A stretch of 64,000 bases of DNA, taken from Spirosoma aureum. Its GTDB lineage: Bacteria > Bacteroidota > Bacteroidia > Cytophagales > Spirosomataceae. The stretch covers positions 1,944,501-2,008,500 of the forward strand of contig NZ_CP050063.1 in assembly GCF_011604685.1 (NCBI RefSeq), given 5' to 3'. The translations under genes and the position numbers were made by a program. Shown piece by piece: positions 8,438 through 18,789 of the stretch; position 1 is the first letter of the stretch; the number at the start of each line of letters is the position of its first letter. The notes under the pieces are model-generated. The model ran no database searches and was not told the origin of the DNA. It worked only from the letters and a program-made list of their open reading frames with translations.

Positions 8438-11400
8438 ATGAAAGTAACTTCTACGCTAAGCACAACTTGCCTTAAGGCCCTAGCCGGTCTATTTCTTATG
8501 CGAGACATTAGTCTTGCCGGCAGGAAAAATCAGATGGTTCGACTGAAAGGTCGACTCATTACCTATTTGCTGCAGCTTTTGCAGGCAAAACCCACCAAGC
8601 CCTTATCAGGCGATAATAAATCTACCTCTTTCTTTACAGCCGTTGTAAAGCCACCTACGGAGGATCTGAAAATAAATAGGTCAATTCGTGCCGACTGCGA
8701 ACCACCTGATATTCCTCTTACTGGCCTTCCGAGCCCTCCTGGCCAATCAACGATTTGTCTGCACCAGGCATCCACTTTTTTAGGACAACAACCAATGAAT
8801 GAGCGAACTTTACTAAACCAGTCTTATCTCGCAAATGTCTCCAGAACGGTGCCCGACACCGGCCAAAATCTGGAACCGGCTGAGATTGACCCTTCAGAGG
8901 CAAACAACTTGAAAAAGTTGCTATTGCCGTTTATAGCCTTCACTCATTCGTTGCTACAGTCGAAGCAGTTGATGAAAACTGCCTTTTCTCTGCTGGGTTT
9001 ACTATTTTTGATTGCTGGCTCAGCCCATGCACAAGCGCCTGCTACTATTGATTTGAGTGTTTCAAAGAAAATCAGTAAGCAGAATCCGGCATTGGGTGAC
9101 GTTATTTCCTATACAGTTATTGTTCGGAATGGTGCTGGATCGGCTACCGCTACAAATGTGGTCGTGAAGGATCAGTTACCGCTTGGGGGCGTTTCGTATG
9201 TTGCAGGTTCGGCCACCACAGTTCGTGGAACAGGTAACTATACATCCGCTACCGGACTTTGGAGCTTAAGTGCTGTGGCTCCCGGCGACTCTGCTATTCT
9301 TACACTTCAGGCTACAGTCCTGGAGCGTGGCGTTTGGTTTAATACGGCCGAGGTTATGTCTGCCGATCAAACGGATGCCGACTCGCAACCTAATAACCAG
9401 AGTCTGGGTGAAGATGATTATAGTACGGTCTGCTTTTCGGTTCCCATCTATTGGTATGCGGGTGATGAATTCACTGTAACTGTTCCATCGGGTTACAGGA
9501 ACATTACCTGGTACCGAAACAATGTGAATGTAACAACCGTTTCAGCCGATTTGGCGGTTATTAACGCTGATTCTTCATTGACCATTAAAAGTCCTGGTAC
9601 CTATCGTTTCACGACAAGTATCAATGGCTGTCCAGCTCTTAACTGTTGTGACATTGAAGTTATTCAGGGTCTATTTGGTAGCCTGGGTAACTACGTGTGG
9701 AATGATACGAACAAAGACGGTTTACAGAATGATGGAGCGACCGGTGTAGATGGTGTAAAGGTTTACTTATACAACTCTACCGGAACTACCAAATTAGATT
9801 CTACAATAACAGCAGGAGGTGGCAGGTATTTATTTGATAGCCTGACCGATGGTCAGTATAAAGTTAAATTCGCCATACAACCTAACTTCACTTTTTCTCA
9901 GCAGGATGTAGCCTCTACGCCCACTGATTCGCTCGATAGTGATGCCGGATCAGATGGCTTTACGAGTGTGTATACCATTGACACGAGTAAACCGGTTAGC
10001 GATATCGCCCGAAATAATCCCAATGTGGATGCAGGTCTGATACTATCGACGGCAGGTTTAGGCGATTATGTATTTGCGGATAATAATAAAAACGGTATTC
10101 AGGATGGTGGCGATACACCAATTCCGGGAGTCAAAGTGGTTTTGTATGTCAACGGGGTAGCTTCGTTGACGACGACCACTGATGTGACTGGCTTTTACAG
10201 TTTCACCGGTTTGACTTCAGGTGGCAGCACCACTTACTCGGTAGGCTTCACTACACCGTCGGGTTATACAGCCACTCTGGCTAATCAGGGTGGAGATGAT
10301 ACCAAAGACAGCGATGCTGATATTGTAACAGGACTGACCCAATCGATTACGCTGGCCGCTGGGGAGTTTAACACCTCTCTGGATGCGGGCTTCATTCCAT
10401 CGACGGCAAGTCTGGGTGATTATGTATTTGCGGATAACAATAAAAATGGTATTCAGGATGGGGGTGATACACCGATTTCGGGAGTCGTCGTCGTATTGCT
10501 GGATGCCAATAACAGTCCGCTTAAGTCAATAACAACGGATGCCAGTGGTATCTATAGTTTCACTGGCTTAACACCCGGCGTTCCTTACTCAGTAAGTTTT
10601 GTAACACCGGCGGGTTATACGAGTACCACGGCCAATCTGGGCGGAGATAGTGCTAAAGACAGTGATGCTAACTCGATAACGGGTCAGACACAGTCGGTGA
10701 CACTGGCGGCTGGAGAATACAATCCAACACTGGATGCTGGATTTACGCCATCGTGCCCAACCAACTTTAGCCTGATTGCGTCGAATGATGCTAATATGTG
10801 CAACGGCGATTCAATTAAACTGACGGCATCGTCTCTTCCTGGCGCAAAAATATGCTGGTTCTTAACTCCTACGGATGGAACCGCGTTTGCCATAGTTGGT
10901 AATGGCGAGTTGGTAACAGTGAAACCGACGATAACGACGACTTATTATGTCGAAGCGACAGTAAATGGTTGTTATAGCGCTCGTAAGCCGGTAATTATAA
11001 CCGTAAATACTATTCAGACACCCGTAATTCTGAGTACCATTAAAAATAAGTGTCCTGAACAAACGGTTAACCTGGCTACTATTCCGGTTGATAACAACAA
11101 TCCGGCACAGACCTACGAATGGTATACGAGTACAACTCGATCGCAGGCTACACGAGTGACGAATCTAACGGCGGTAGCTGCAGGTAAATACTATCTGTTT
11201 GCCCGCTCATCAGAAGGTTGCTACAGTAGCCCGACAGTACTGACCGTTGAAATCGTAAATTGTAACTGTCCGAATCTGGCAGAAGTTCAGGTTGGTCCTG
11301 GCCTGGCGACATGCTCGGTAGATCCGGTTACAGTGAAAGCAACAATTTCGGGTTCGGCTACGAGTGTAACCTGGACATCAAATGGTACCGGTACATTTAG

Positions 11401-14400
11401 TGCTCCCAATAGTCTGACTTCCACGTATACACCGTCAGCTACCGATATAACGGCTGGGTCAGTACTGATTACGGCCACCACAAACGACCCAGATGGTGCA
11501 GGTGATTGTAGTGCATCTACAAGCTCACTGATCCTGAAAGTCAATAAGCGGCCAGAAGCACCAACTGGTGTTGCCTGCGATGACACCCTAATTTGTCAGG
11601 GTGGCGCGACTAAGCTGATCGGGTTTGCTCCGGGTTCCAAAATTAACTGGTATGATCAGGATGGTAAATTGATTGGCTCGACGCTGAGCGGTGGCAAACA
11701 AACGATTCAGCCAGCGAAAACGGGCATCAATATTTATTATGCCGAAGCCATAAGTGCTGAAAACTGTACTAGCGTTACGCGCTCATCAGTAACTGTAACA
11801 GTTGGCTCATGTCAGGCCGATCTGGCCGTAGTTAAGCGGGTTGTGACGGCTGGCCCTTATAGTGTAGGACAGAAAATCACCTACTCGATAACCGCTACGA
11901 ACAATGGCCCAATTACAGGTACTGCTGTAAAAGTAACCGATCTATTGCCGTCGACATTGATGTTTGTCAGCGCGACTCCAGCAGAGGAATATAGTGCTGC
12001 TACCGGGGTCTGGACTATCGGTACCTTAACAACGGGCTCAAACCGTAATCTGCTTATTGAAGCAACGATAATTGGAACAGGTACAGGTTCAATTAAGAAT
12101 ACGGCGATAATCGGTGGTTCGAACAACGATCCTGGCCTCCCTGGCAATGATACATCGTCAGTGACCATCCCGATGAACCCGTGCTCTGTTGAGCCACCTT
12201 ATATTGCATGTGCCGTTAGTGAAATCTGCAAAGGCGATGTGGCTACTCTGAAAGCAACGGGTTGTACTAGTGGTACTGTCATCTGGTCTGATGGTCAGCG
12301 AGGGCTCTCAGTATCAGTTAAGCCTGAAGTAACAGCAACCTATACAGCCAGCTGCATTTCTGGCACAAGCTGTACGAGCGGAGTTTCCAACCTGGTCACC
12401 ATTACAGTTCGTGATCCGCAGCCACCGACAATTGTGGCCAGTGCCACGACCGTCTGCCCTGGTGCTTCGGTCACTCTGACTGCATCGGGCTGCACTGGTG
12501 GTATCGTCGAATGGTCAGAAGGCCCCCAAACCGGTGCCTCTATTGTGGTCAATCCGATGACCAAAACCACTTATACTGCTACCTGCATCATTGGTACCTG
12601 TCTGAGCAAGCCAGCCACTAAAACCATTGATATTGCAACAGACGTGCCGACACCGAGCATCGTTAGCAGTGCAACGGCGGTTTGTCCAGGCAGCAACGTT
12701 ACACTGACGATCAACGGCTGTCTGGGTACGCCACAGTGGAGTAGCACAACGGCTACCACAAGCAGCATTGTTGTTACGCCAACAGCAGGCAATAAAGTCT
12801 TCACGGTTTACTGTAATACAGGTAGCTGCGCAAGCAAGTCCTCGCAGCCTATCGTGATTCAACTAGTCGCACCGACGATTCCAACCATCAGTGCGGATGT
12901 GGATTCGGTCTGTGCCAATGCCAAAGTGGTACTGACGGCCTATGGCTGTACGGGTACCGTGGTATGGAGTGATAAACAGGTGGGAAGCAGCATTTCAGTC
13001 TACCCATCAGCTAGCACGAGCTATTTTGCCCAGTGCAAAACGGGTGAGAATTGCATCAGTGACCCATCGGCTTCGTTGCCGGTAACGGTAGTATCGCCTT
13101 CGGTCCCGATTGTGAAGGCTTCGAGCCTGTCGGTCTGTAGCGGTCAGGTGATCTCGCTAACGGCTACGGGCTGTAACGGAACAGTGCAATGGGTGGGTCT
13201 GGATAAAGTTGGTCCAATCATCCAGGTCGTGCCTGGTGAATCCAGAGACTACTATGCTACTTGCAAAGTTGGCAATTGTACTAGTGATCCATCAAACAAA
13301 GTACGTGTTACTGTGTCTACATCGGGTCTTGCAGCGCCAACTGTTACCGCGTCAAGTCTATCGGTCTGTAGCAGTGCCGTCGTTTCACTGACCGCTACGG
13401 GTTGTACGGGCGACATTATCTGGTCCGATAATCAGAGAGGGGCCGTAGTAACGGTAACTGCTACGCCAACGAATAAGTCGTTCTATGCCATATGCCGGCC
13501 GGCTAACACCACGCTCTGCGCCAGCGGTCAGTCGAACGTGATCAATATCGATGTGACACCCACACCCAGACCGACCATTGTCCGCTGTGTGTGTAGTGCC
13601 GATACGATCTGTCCAGGCGAAACCGTCAAACTTAATGTGAAAAACTGCGTCGGAACCCCTCACTGGAGCACCCAGGAGACAACCGCCAGCATCGTTGTAT
13701 CCCCTAGTGTGACCACTTCCTATACCGTCTTCTGCCAGCAGGGCGCTTGTCCTAGCGAAGTATCGGCTACCTATACCGTTACTGTAATGCCAGTCGGTGC
13801 TCCCACCATTGTGGCCTCGGCCACCGCTGTGGAGCCGGGAGGAACGATCTCACTTACGGCAACGGGCTGTATTGGCGAGGTGATCTGGTCAGCTATGGAT
13901 GCTACGGGCAATAACCGGGGGTCGGTATTGGTGGTCCAGCCAGATGGAGCCCAGACCTACTATGCACAGTGTAAATTCCATGACTGCCTGAGTACTCCGT
14001 CCAATGCCATCATCATCAACAAAGGTGATTGTGTAGCGAAAGCCGGTACGCTGGTTCCTGTGAGCCCGACGGTTTGTGTAGGAACTAGTACTAGTGTAAT
14101 TGTGGCGGCTACACCCAATGGTGGTTTGGTTCAGCCAGCGGGCTACTCGGTACTGTACCTGCTGACTCAGGGAGCGGGTCTGGTTGTCGAACAAACCAGT
14201 GCCACGCCTAGCTTTAGTCTGTCAGCGGTGGGAGCTGAATACACCATCCATACGCTGGTTTATAACGCGACTTCTGGCGATAAGAACTACCTGAATCTAT
14301 CGGCTGTCAAACCGGGCATTACCACGAGTGCCGATGTGCTCAAGTTGATCACCGACCAGCATGTCTGTGCGGATCTGGATCTAATAGGAGCCAAGGTTAG

Positions 14401-17400
14401 TGTACGGGTAGTGGCTCCGCCAACGCTGAGCGCAGGCTCTTCCACAACTGTCTGTGCAGGCTCTAGCGTGACGCTGACAGCCCAGGGTTGTACGAATGGA
14501 ACCGTAACATGGAGTGACCAATCGATAGGAGCAAGCATCGTTAAAGTGCTCAATAGCGATCTATCGATAACGGCTATCTGTACAGTGGATGGTTGCTCGA
14601 GTGGGGTATCGCAACCACTGGTGCTGAAGCTGGGTACACCAGCCATTCCAGCCATCGCGGTTGATAAACCCGTCATCTGCACTAGTGAAACCGTCTCGCT
14701 GACGGCTGTCGGCTGCGCTGGAGGCACCTATGTCTGGTCGGATCCGGCCAGTACCACCGGCAGTATATTGACGGTTACGCCTACCCAAACGGTACAGTAC
14801 CGAGTGAAATGCGTGGTGGGCCAATGCGCCAGTGAATGGTCGGCTTTCAACACGATTACGGTCGGAGCTCCGGCTGCCCCCACGGTTTCGGTGGCTGGTG
14901 GTTCGACCAGCACGACGGCCTGCTTCGGCTCGCCAGTGACGCTGGTGGCCCAGGGTTGCCCCGACAATAGTTATGTAACCTGGTCGAATGATCAGGTGGG
15001 CCAATCAATCACGGTCTCACTGACAACAAGTGCAACTTACACGGCCAGTTGCAATAGCTCGGCTCAGTGTAAGAGCGCGGCATCGAATGCCGTGGCAGTT
15101 ACGGTGTTGCCCAAAGTGGCTTCGCCTACGGTGGTAGACAAGCTAAACAGTTGCCCCTTCAACACGGTGGATCTGAGCACAGCGGTGAGCAGTACGGTTT
15201 CGACTTCCGGAGGTGTATTTGAGTACTATACAGATGCGACCCTAAGTGCAGCCTCGAAAGTAGCCAATCCTTCAGTGGTCGGCACCGGGACGTACTATGT
15301 AGTCGAGAGGACGGTGAGCGGCTGTATGAGTCTGCCAGTGGTGGTTCATGTACAGATCACTGGTTGCGAAGCACAGCTACCTTGCGATGAGCGAAATCCG
15401 GCGACGGCCAATGCGGGAAAAGATGCGGGCATTTGTGCGGCCAAGACCTACCAATTAGCGGGTGTGCTGGGAGGATCGGGTAAAACCGCTCACTGGACTA
15501 CCAGCGGCAATGGTACGTTTGATAATGCCTTCGCGTTGAATGCAGTCTACACGGCCAGTGCAGAAGACATCCTGGCTGGCAAGGTGACGCTGACATTGTC
15601 GGTGAGTACCAACAATGCCAGTTGTCCGGTAGCGACCGACGATATGATTCTGACTATCGAGGGAAGCAAAACCATACCGACTATTTCAATCCTTGGGTCT
15701 ACCAGTTTATGTTATGGCGACTCGGTACGGTTGAAAGCACCCGATGGCGCGGCCAGTTACTTGTGGAACAACAAAGCCACGACCCAAACCATTGTGGTAA
15801 AAGCCAGTGGCGTCTATAATGTACAAGTGCTGGATCCAAAAGGATGTAGTTCAGTAAAATCAGGTAATGTCACGGTGAATGTGGCTGATCCGGTTCTGCC
15901 TCCGCTGGTGTCGAATCTGCGCAACAGCTGCCCCGCGAAAATTGTAGACTTGACGAAAGCGCTCTCTTCAACCATCGCTGGTTATTCGTACAACTACCGG
16001 ATTTGTGAATGCAACACCTCGAATGTGGTGATTCGCCCGGACTCGGTTTGCGAAGGAACTTACTGGGTGGTGGCAAAAGGGCCCACAGGTTGTTTGAGTG
16101 CACCCGCCAAAATCGAGGTAAAAGTCTTCAACTGTGCGGCTGATACACTGACGGCCGATGTGGTGATGGCAAAAACGGCCGACAAGTCGGTAGTGAAACG
16201 CGGAGAACTGGTAACCTACACGCTGACGGTAAGCAACCAGGGTAAGTACACCGCACACAACGTCGATGTACGGGATGTGCTGCCTAAAGGACTGGAACTG
16301 GTTTCGGTACTAACACCGAAGGCTTCGGTCTCGTACGGGGTGCTGACCAAACGAATCGACAGTTTGCCAGTGGGCAAAAGCGAGTCGGTTGTGTTCACGG
16401 CTCGTTTGCTAACCAAAGGCGAAGTGGTGAATACGGCACAGATCACCTATCTGGATAATGTGGACACCGATCTGACCAACAATAGCTCAAGCGTAACCGT
16501 GAAAGACACGTCGGCGGCTAAAACAGGTATTGTTGGGTTGGCCAAAGCAGTTGTTGGCACTCCGACCGCTGTGGGTGACTCGCTGATCAATATTCGCTAT
16601 GGATTTGTGGTCACCAACTTCGGAGATGATACGCTCAAAGGTGTTCAGGTGAAAGATGATCTGGCACACGCGTTCGCTCCGAATCAGATCGAAGCTGCAA
16701 CGGTTAGCACGACGAGCGCGGACTTTAGTCTGGCCTATAACCCAGCCTTTACCGGAACAGGTGCCAATACGAATCTATTCGACTCGACAAGTAGCTACAT
16801 AGCACCAGGACGCTCACAAACATTCTTCCTGGATGTAACGGTTAAGCGTACTTCAGGGGATTCCACAAAAACGTTCAGCAACATTGCTGCGATATCGGCG
16901 CTGAGTAACGGTACTAAGGTCGAAGACGTTTCTGTCGATGGTGGTGATGTAGATCCGGACAACGATGGCGATCCGACTAACAACACAGGCTACTCTACAT
17001 TTACGCTGGGCGCACCCCAGACAAGTGGACCGAGCATCGGTGTTGCACTAGCGGTTGTTAAAATTGAGTTGCAGCCCGATAGTAGCTATAATGTTACGTA
17101 CAAAGCAACCGTGAAGAACTTCGGTGATGTAGCCCTCTACGGCATAAGTCTAACCGATAGCCTGGCGAAAGCTTTCCCTGCACCTGCTACGTACTCCGTA
17201 GTTGGATCGCCAGTCGTCGGTGCCGGTAGCCATCTGGTAGCAAACGCTGCCTTCAATGGTAACACAGAGCCGAACTTGCTGACCAATGCCAGTTATCTGA
17301 ATGCGAGCGAACAGGATACCGTATTAATAACGGTTAATGTGAAAACGAATGGTAATAAAGGGCCGTTCTACTCGACCATTACAGGTGAAGGACACACTGC

Positions 17401-18784
17401 TGATACAACTCAGACCGTGACCGATATATCGAATAATGGTTTGGACCCCAAACCTGCGGGGGCTACTGCTACCGGTGTTCGTTTCGATCTGCCGACTGCG
17501 CTGTTAGGTGTCGCCAAGTCGGTTGGGAAACCTGCTCTATTGCAAACGGGTATTTATGATGTTACCTACACCATTAAGCTAAGCAATCTGGGTATGGTAC
17601 CACTCACGAACGTACAGGTGGTGGATAATCTCTCTCAAACCTTCGGCCACGGTGCTCTGATTGTGGATGATCGGATTCAGGTAACCGCTGATTCAGGACT
17701 GACCGCCGATTCGCTCTATACGGGACAGGGGCTGATCACAAACATGCTGGTCGATTCGTTGAGTACACTGCCTGTTGGCGCTACGCGCAACCTGGTCTTT
17801 ACAGTTCGGGTGAATGCGAAGAATGCGGATTCGCTGACGTTCTATAACACGGCTTATGCAACCGCTTTGAGCCCTGATAATGTAGTAGTAGCGGATACGT
17901 CGACGGCTGGTATAAACGAAGACCCCGATAATGATCTGGATCCGCGCAACAACAATGAGCCGACACCAGTTTCACTGAACGGTCTCTCCGGAGCATCCTA
18001 CATTGGCGTTGCCATGGCCGTGGCCGATACCCTTCGCCAACCTGATGGAAGCTTCAACGTGACCTACCAGATCGTTGTTCAGAACTTCGGGTCTACTATC
18101 CTGAGGAGTGTCAGCGTGAGCGATTCACTATCGAAAGTGTTTAACAGTCAAACAGGGTCGAGGTACACGGTGGTCAAAGCGCCGATTACGACCTCTACGG
18201 GCAGTACACTGAAGCTCAATCCTAACTTCGATGGAAACGCCGAATCGCTCATCGTCATTGGGGATAGCACCAGCACGCTGCTACCGGGTCAGATCGATAC
18301 CATCCTGGTGGTTGTCAATGTGGCAACTAATGGCAGCACGACTACGTTCCTCAACTCAGCTTTTGCTCAGGCTAACTCGCCAACCGGAGTCGTTACCGAT
18401 GTGTCTACTAATGGTCTTATCGCCGACCTCAATGGTAATGGCAATCCGACCGATGACAACGAACGTGAAGCCACTCCGCTCAATCTGCCGCCCACCGACC
18501 AGAGCGTCTTCATTCCGGAAGGCTTCTCTCCAAATGGCGATGGCCTCAACGATCTGTTCGTGATCCGGGGGCTAACGGGAGTCACGGTAAGTCTGGAAGT
18601 CTATAACCGCTGGGGAAATATGGTTTACAAGAACGAAGACTACCACAACGATTGGAATGGCAAACCGAATACCGGAGTAACAGTGGGTTCGGATGCTGAC
18701 GGGCTGCCCGATGGCACCTACTACTACGTAATCCGGACCAGCGACGGTCGCCGGTTTGTACACTACATGATGATTAACCGCTAA
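8438..18784 (+). CDS. giant multidomain adhesin with T9SS type B C-terminal signal
   Basis: Cell-surface or secreted protein of about 3,448 residues. Numbering from the ATG at 8438: an open 178-residue N-terminal stretch of unknown meaning; an apparent Sec signal peptide (MKTAFSLLGLLFLIAGSAHA) beginning with an ATG at 8972, which may be the true start; a DUF11 domain (about 200-310); three SdrD-B-like domains (about 415-770); Ig-like and PKD-like parts; a second DUF11 (about 1128-1240); eleven Cys-rich Ig-like repeats (about 1250-2215); a third DUF11 (about 2570-2690); four long DUF11-like repeats of about 190 residues; and a CHU_C/type B sorting domain (VFIPEGFSPNGDGLNDLF, EVYNRWGNMVYK) over the last 90 residues. 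The SprB-like logic with a PorP/SprF gene 5 bp downstream suggests an adhesin for gliding or attachment; the ligand is unknown. Confidence 0.9.
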   Translation: MKVTSTLSTTCLKALAGLFLMRDISLAGRKNQMVRLKGRLITYLLQLLQAKPTKPLSGDNKSTSFFTAVVKPPTEDLKINRSIRADCEPPDIPLTGLPSPPGQSTICLHQASTFLGQQPMNERTLLNQSYLANVSRTVPDTGQNLEPAEIDPSEANNLKKLLLPFIAFTHSLLQSKQLMKTAFSLLGLLFLIAGSAHAQAPATIDLSVSKKISKQNPALGDVISYTVIVRNGAGSATATNVVVKDQLPLGGVSYVAGSATTVRGTGNYTSATGLWSLSAVAPGDSAILTLQATVLERGVWFNTAEVMSADQTDADSQPNNQSLGEDDYSTVCFSVPIYWYAGDEFTVTVPSGYRNITWYRNNVNVTTVSADLAVINADSSLTIKSPGTYRFTTSINGCPALNCCDIEVIQGLFGSLGNYVWNDTNKDGLQNDGATGVDGVKVYLYNSTGTTKLDSTITAGGGRYLFDSLTDGQYKVKFAIQPNFTFSQQDVASTPTDSLDSDAGSDGFTSVYTIDTSKPVSDIARNNPNVDAGLILSTAGLGDYVFADNNKNGIQDGGDTPIPGVKVVLYVNGVASLTTTTDVTGFYSFTGLTSGGSTTYSVGFTTPSGYTATLANQGGDDTKDSDADIVTGLTQSITLAAGEFNTSLDAGFIPSTASLGDYVFADNNKNGIQDGGDTPISGVVVVLLDANNSPLKSITTDASGIYSFTGLTPGVPYSVSFVTPAGYTSTTANLGGDSAKDSDANSITGQTQSVTLAAGEYNPTLDAGFTPSCPTNFSLIASNDANMCNGDSIKLTASSLPGAKICWFLTPTDGTAFAIVGNGELVTVKPTITTTYYVEATVNGCYSARKPVIITVNTIQTPVILSTIKNKCPEQTVNLATIPVDNNNPAQTYEWYTSTTRSQATRVTNLTAVAAGKYYLFARSSEGCYSSPTVLTVEIVNCNCPNLAEVQVGPGLATCSVDPVTVKATISGSATSVTWTSNGTGTFSAPNSLTSTYTPSATDITAGSVLITATTNDPDGAGDCSASTSSLILKVNKRPEAPTGVACDDTLICQGGATKLIGFAPGSKINWYDQDGKLIGSTLSGGKQTIQPAKTGINIYYAEAISAENCTSVTRSSVTVTVGSCQADLAVVKRVVTAGPYSVGQKITYSITATNNGPITGTAVKVTDLLPSTLMFVSATPAEEYSAATGVWTIGTLTTGSNRNLLIEATIIGTGTGSIKNTAIIGGSNNDPGLPGNDTSSVTIPMNPCSVEPPYIACAVSEICKGDVATLKATGCTSGTVIWSDGQRGLSVSVKPEVTATYTASCISGTSCTSGVSNLVTITVRDPQPPTIVASATTVCPGASVTLTASGCTGGIVEWSEGPQTGASIVVNPMTKTTYTATCIIGTCLSKPATKTIDIATDVPTPSIVSSATAVCPGSNVTLTINGCLGTPQWSSTTATTSSIVVTPTAGNKVFTVYCNTGSCASKSSQPIVIQLVAPTIPTISADVDSVCANAKVVLTAYGCTGTVVWSDKQVGSSISVYPSASTSYFAQCKTGENCISDPSASLPVTVVSPSVPIVKASSLSVCSGQVISLTATGCNGTVQWVGLDKVGPIIQVVPGESRDYYATCKVGNCTSDPSNKVRVTVSTSGLAAPTVTASSLSVCSSAVVSLTATGCTGDIIWSDNQRGAVVTVTATPTNKSFYAICRPANTTLCASGQSNVINIDVTPTPRPTIVRCVCSADTICPGETVKLNVKNCVGTPHWSTQETTASIVVSPSVTTSYTVFCQQGACPSEVSATYTVTVMPVGAPTIVASATAVEPGGTISLTATGCIGEVIWSAMDATGNNRGSVLVVQPDGAQTYYAQCKFHDCLSTPSNAIIINKGDCVAKAGTLVPVSPTVCVGTSTSVIVAATPNGGLVQPAGYSVLYLLTQGAGLVVEQTSATPSFSLSAVGAEYTIHTLVYNATSGDKNYLNLSAVKPGITTSADVLKLITDQHVCADLDLIGAKVSVRVVAPPTLSAGSSTTVCAGSSVTLTAQGCTNGTVTWSDQSIGASIVKVLNSDLSITAICTVDGCSSGVSQPLVLKLGTPAIPAIAVDKPVICTSETVSLTAVGCAGGTYVWSDPASTTGSILTVTPTQTVQYRVKCVVGQCASEWSAFNTITVGAPAAPTVSVAGGSTSTTACFGSPVTLVAQGCPDNSYVTWSNDQVGQSITVSLTTSATYTASCNSSAQCKSAASNAVAVTVLPKVASPTVVDKLNSCPFNTVDLSTAVSSTVSTSGGVFEYYTDATLSAASKVANPSVVGTGTYYVVERTVSGCMSLPVVVHVQITGCEAQLPCDERNPATANAGKDAGICAAKTYQLAGVLGGSGKTAHWTTSGNGTFDNAFALNAVYTASAEDILAGKVTLTLSVSTNNASCPVATDDMILTIEGSKTIPTISILGSTSLCYGDSVRLKAPDGAASYLWNNKATTQTIVVKASGVYNVQVLDPKGCSSVKSGNVTVNVADPVLPPLVSNLRNSCPAKIVDLTKALSSTIAGYSYNYRICECNTSNVVIRPDSVCEGTYWVVAKGPTGCLSAPAKIEVKVFNCAADTLTADVVMAKTADKSVVKRGELVTYTLTVSNQGKYTAHNVDVRDVLPKGLELVSVLTPKASVSYGVLTKRIDSLPVGKSESVVFTARLLTKGEVVNTAQITYLDNVDTDLTNNSSSVTVKDTSAAKTGIVGLAKAVVGTPTAVGDSLINIRYGFVVTNFGDDTLKGVQVKDDLAHAFAPNQIEAATVSTTSADFSLAYNPAFTGTGANTNLFDSTSSYIAPGRSQTFFLDVTVKRTSGDSTKTFSNIAAISALSNGTKVEDVSVDGGDVDPDNDGDPTNNTGYSTFTLGAPQTSGPSIGVALAVVKIELQPDSSYNVTYKATVKNFGDVALYGISLTDSLAKAFPAPATYSVVGSPVVGAGSHLVANAAFNGNTEPNLLTNASYLNASEQDTVLITVNVKTNGNKGPFYSTITGEGHTADTTQTVTDISNNGLDPKPAGATATGVRFDLPTALLGVAKSVGKPALLQTGIYDVTYTIKLSNLGMVPLTNVQVVDNLSQTFGHGALIVDDRIQVTADSGLTADSLYTGQGLITNMLVDSLSTLPVGATRNLVFTVRVNAKNADSLTFYNTAYATALSPDNVVVADTSTAGINEDPDNDLDPRNNNEPTPVSLNGLSGASYIGVAMAVADTLRQPDGSFNVTYQIVVQNFGSTILRSVSVSDSLSKVFNSQTGSRYTVVKAPITTSTGSTLKLNPNFDGNAESLIVIGDSTSTLLPGQIDTILVVVNVATNGSTTTFLNSAFAQANSPTGVVTDVSTNGLIADLNGNGNPTDDNEREATPLNLPPTDQSVFIPEGFSPNGDGLNDLFVIRGLTGVTVSLEVYNRWGNMVYKNEDYHNDWNGKPNTGVTVGSDADGLPDGTYYYVIRTSDGRRFVHYMMINR
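9684..10745 (+). repeat. three SdrD-B-like domain repeats within the adhesin gene
   Basis: Three units begin LGNYVWNDTNKDGLQ, LGDYVFADNNKNGIQDGG and LGDYVFADNNKNGIQDGG. The second and third (from about 10055 and 10409) are nearly identical in DNA over their first 80 bases, showing recent duplication with a period of about 350 bases. In the Sdr family this domain binds Ca2+ through Asp/Asn-rich loops such as NKNGIQDGGD. Confidence 0.75.
12190..15090 (+). repeat. array of eleven Cys-containing Ig-like repeats within the adhesin gene
   Basis: Eleven units of about 80-90 residues share the pattern VC-G-VTLTA-GC-G--WS, a VxP/TY core, then C--G-C. Most carry four Cys. Unit 8 has Glu instead of the first Cys (AVEPGGTISLTATGC). 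The units are diverged, so this is an old array rather than a recent expansion. Confidence 0.7.
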
Positions 18785-18789
18785 GACCG

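Noticed and set aside
12190..15090. Repeat array considered as CRISPR or tandem DNA repeat
   Set aside because: The repetition is at protein level, with diverged DNA and no short identical repeats with spacers; the frame is open throughout.
11287..16986. Many minus-strand frames of 60-150 codons inside the adhesin gene
   Set aside because: Shadows of the long plus-strand gene caused by its Thr/Ser/Val-rich codons; none has family features.
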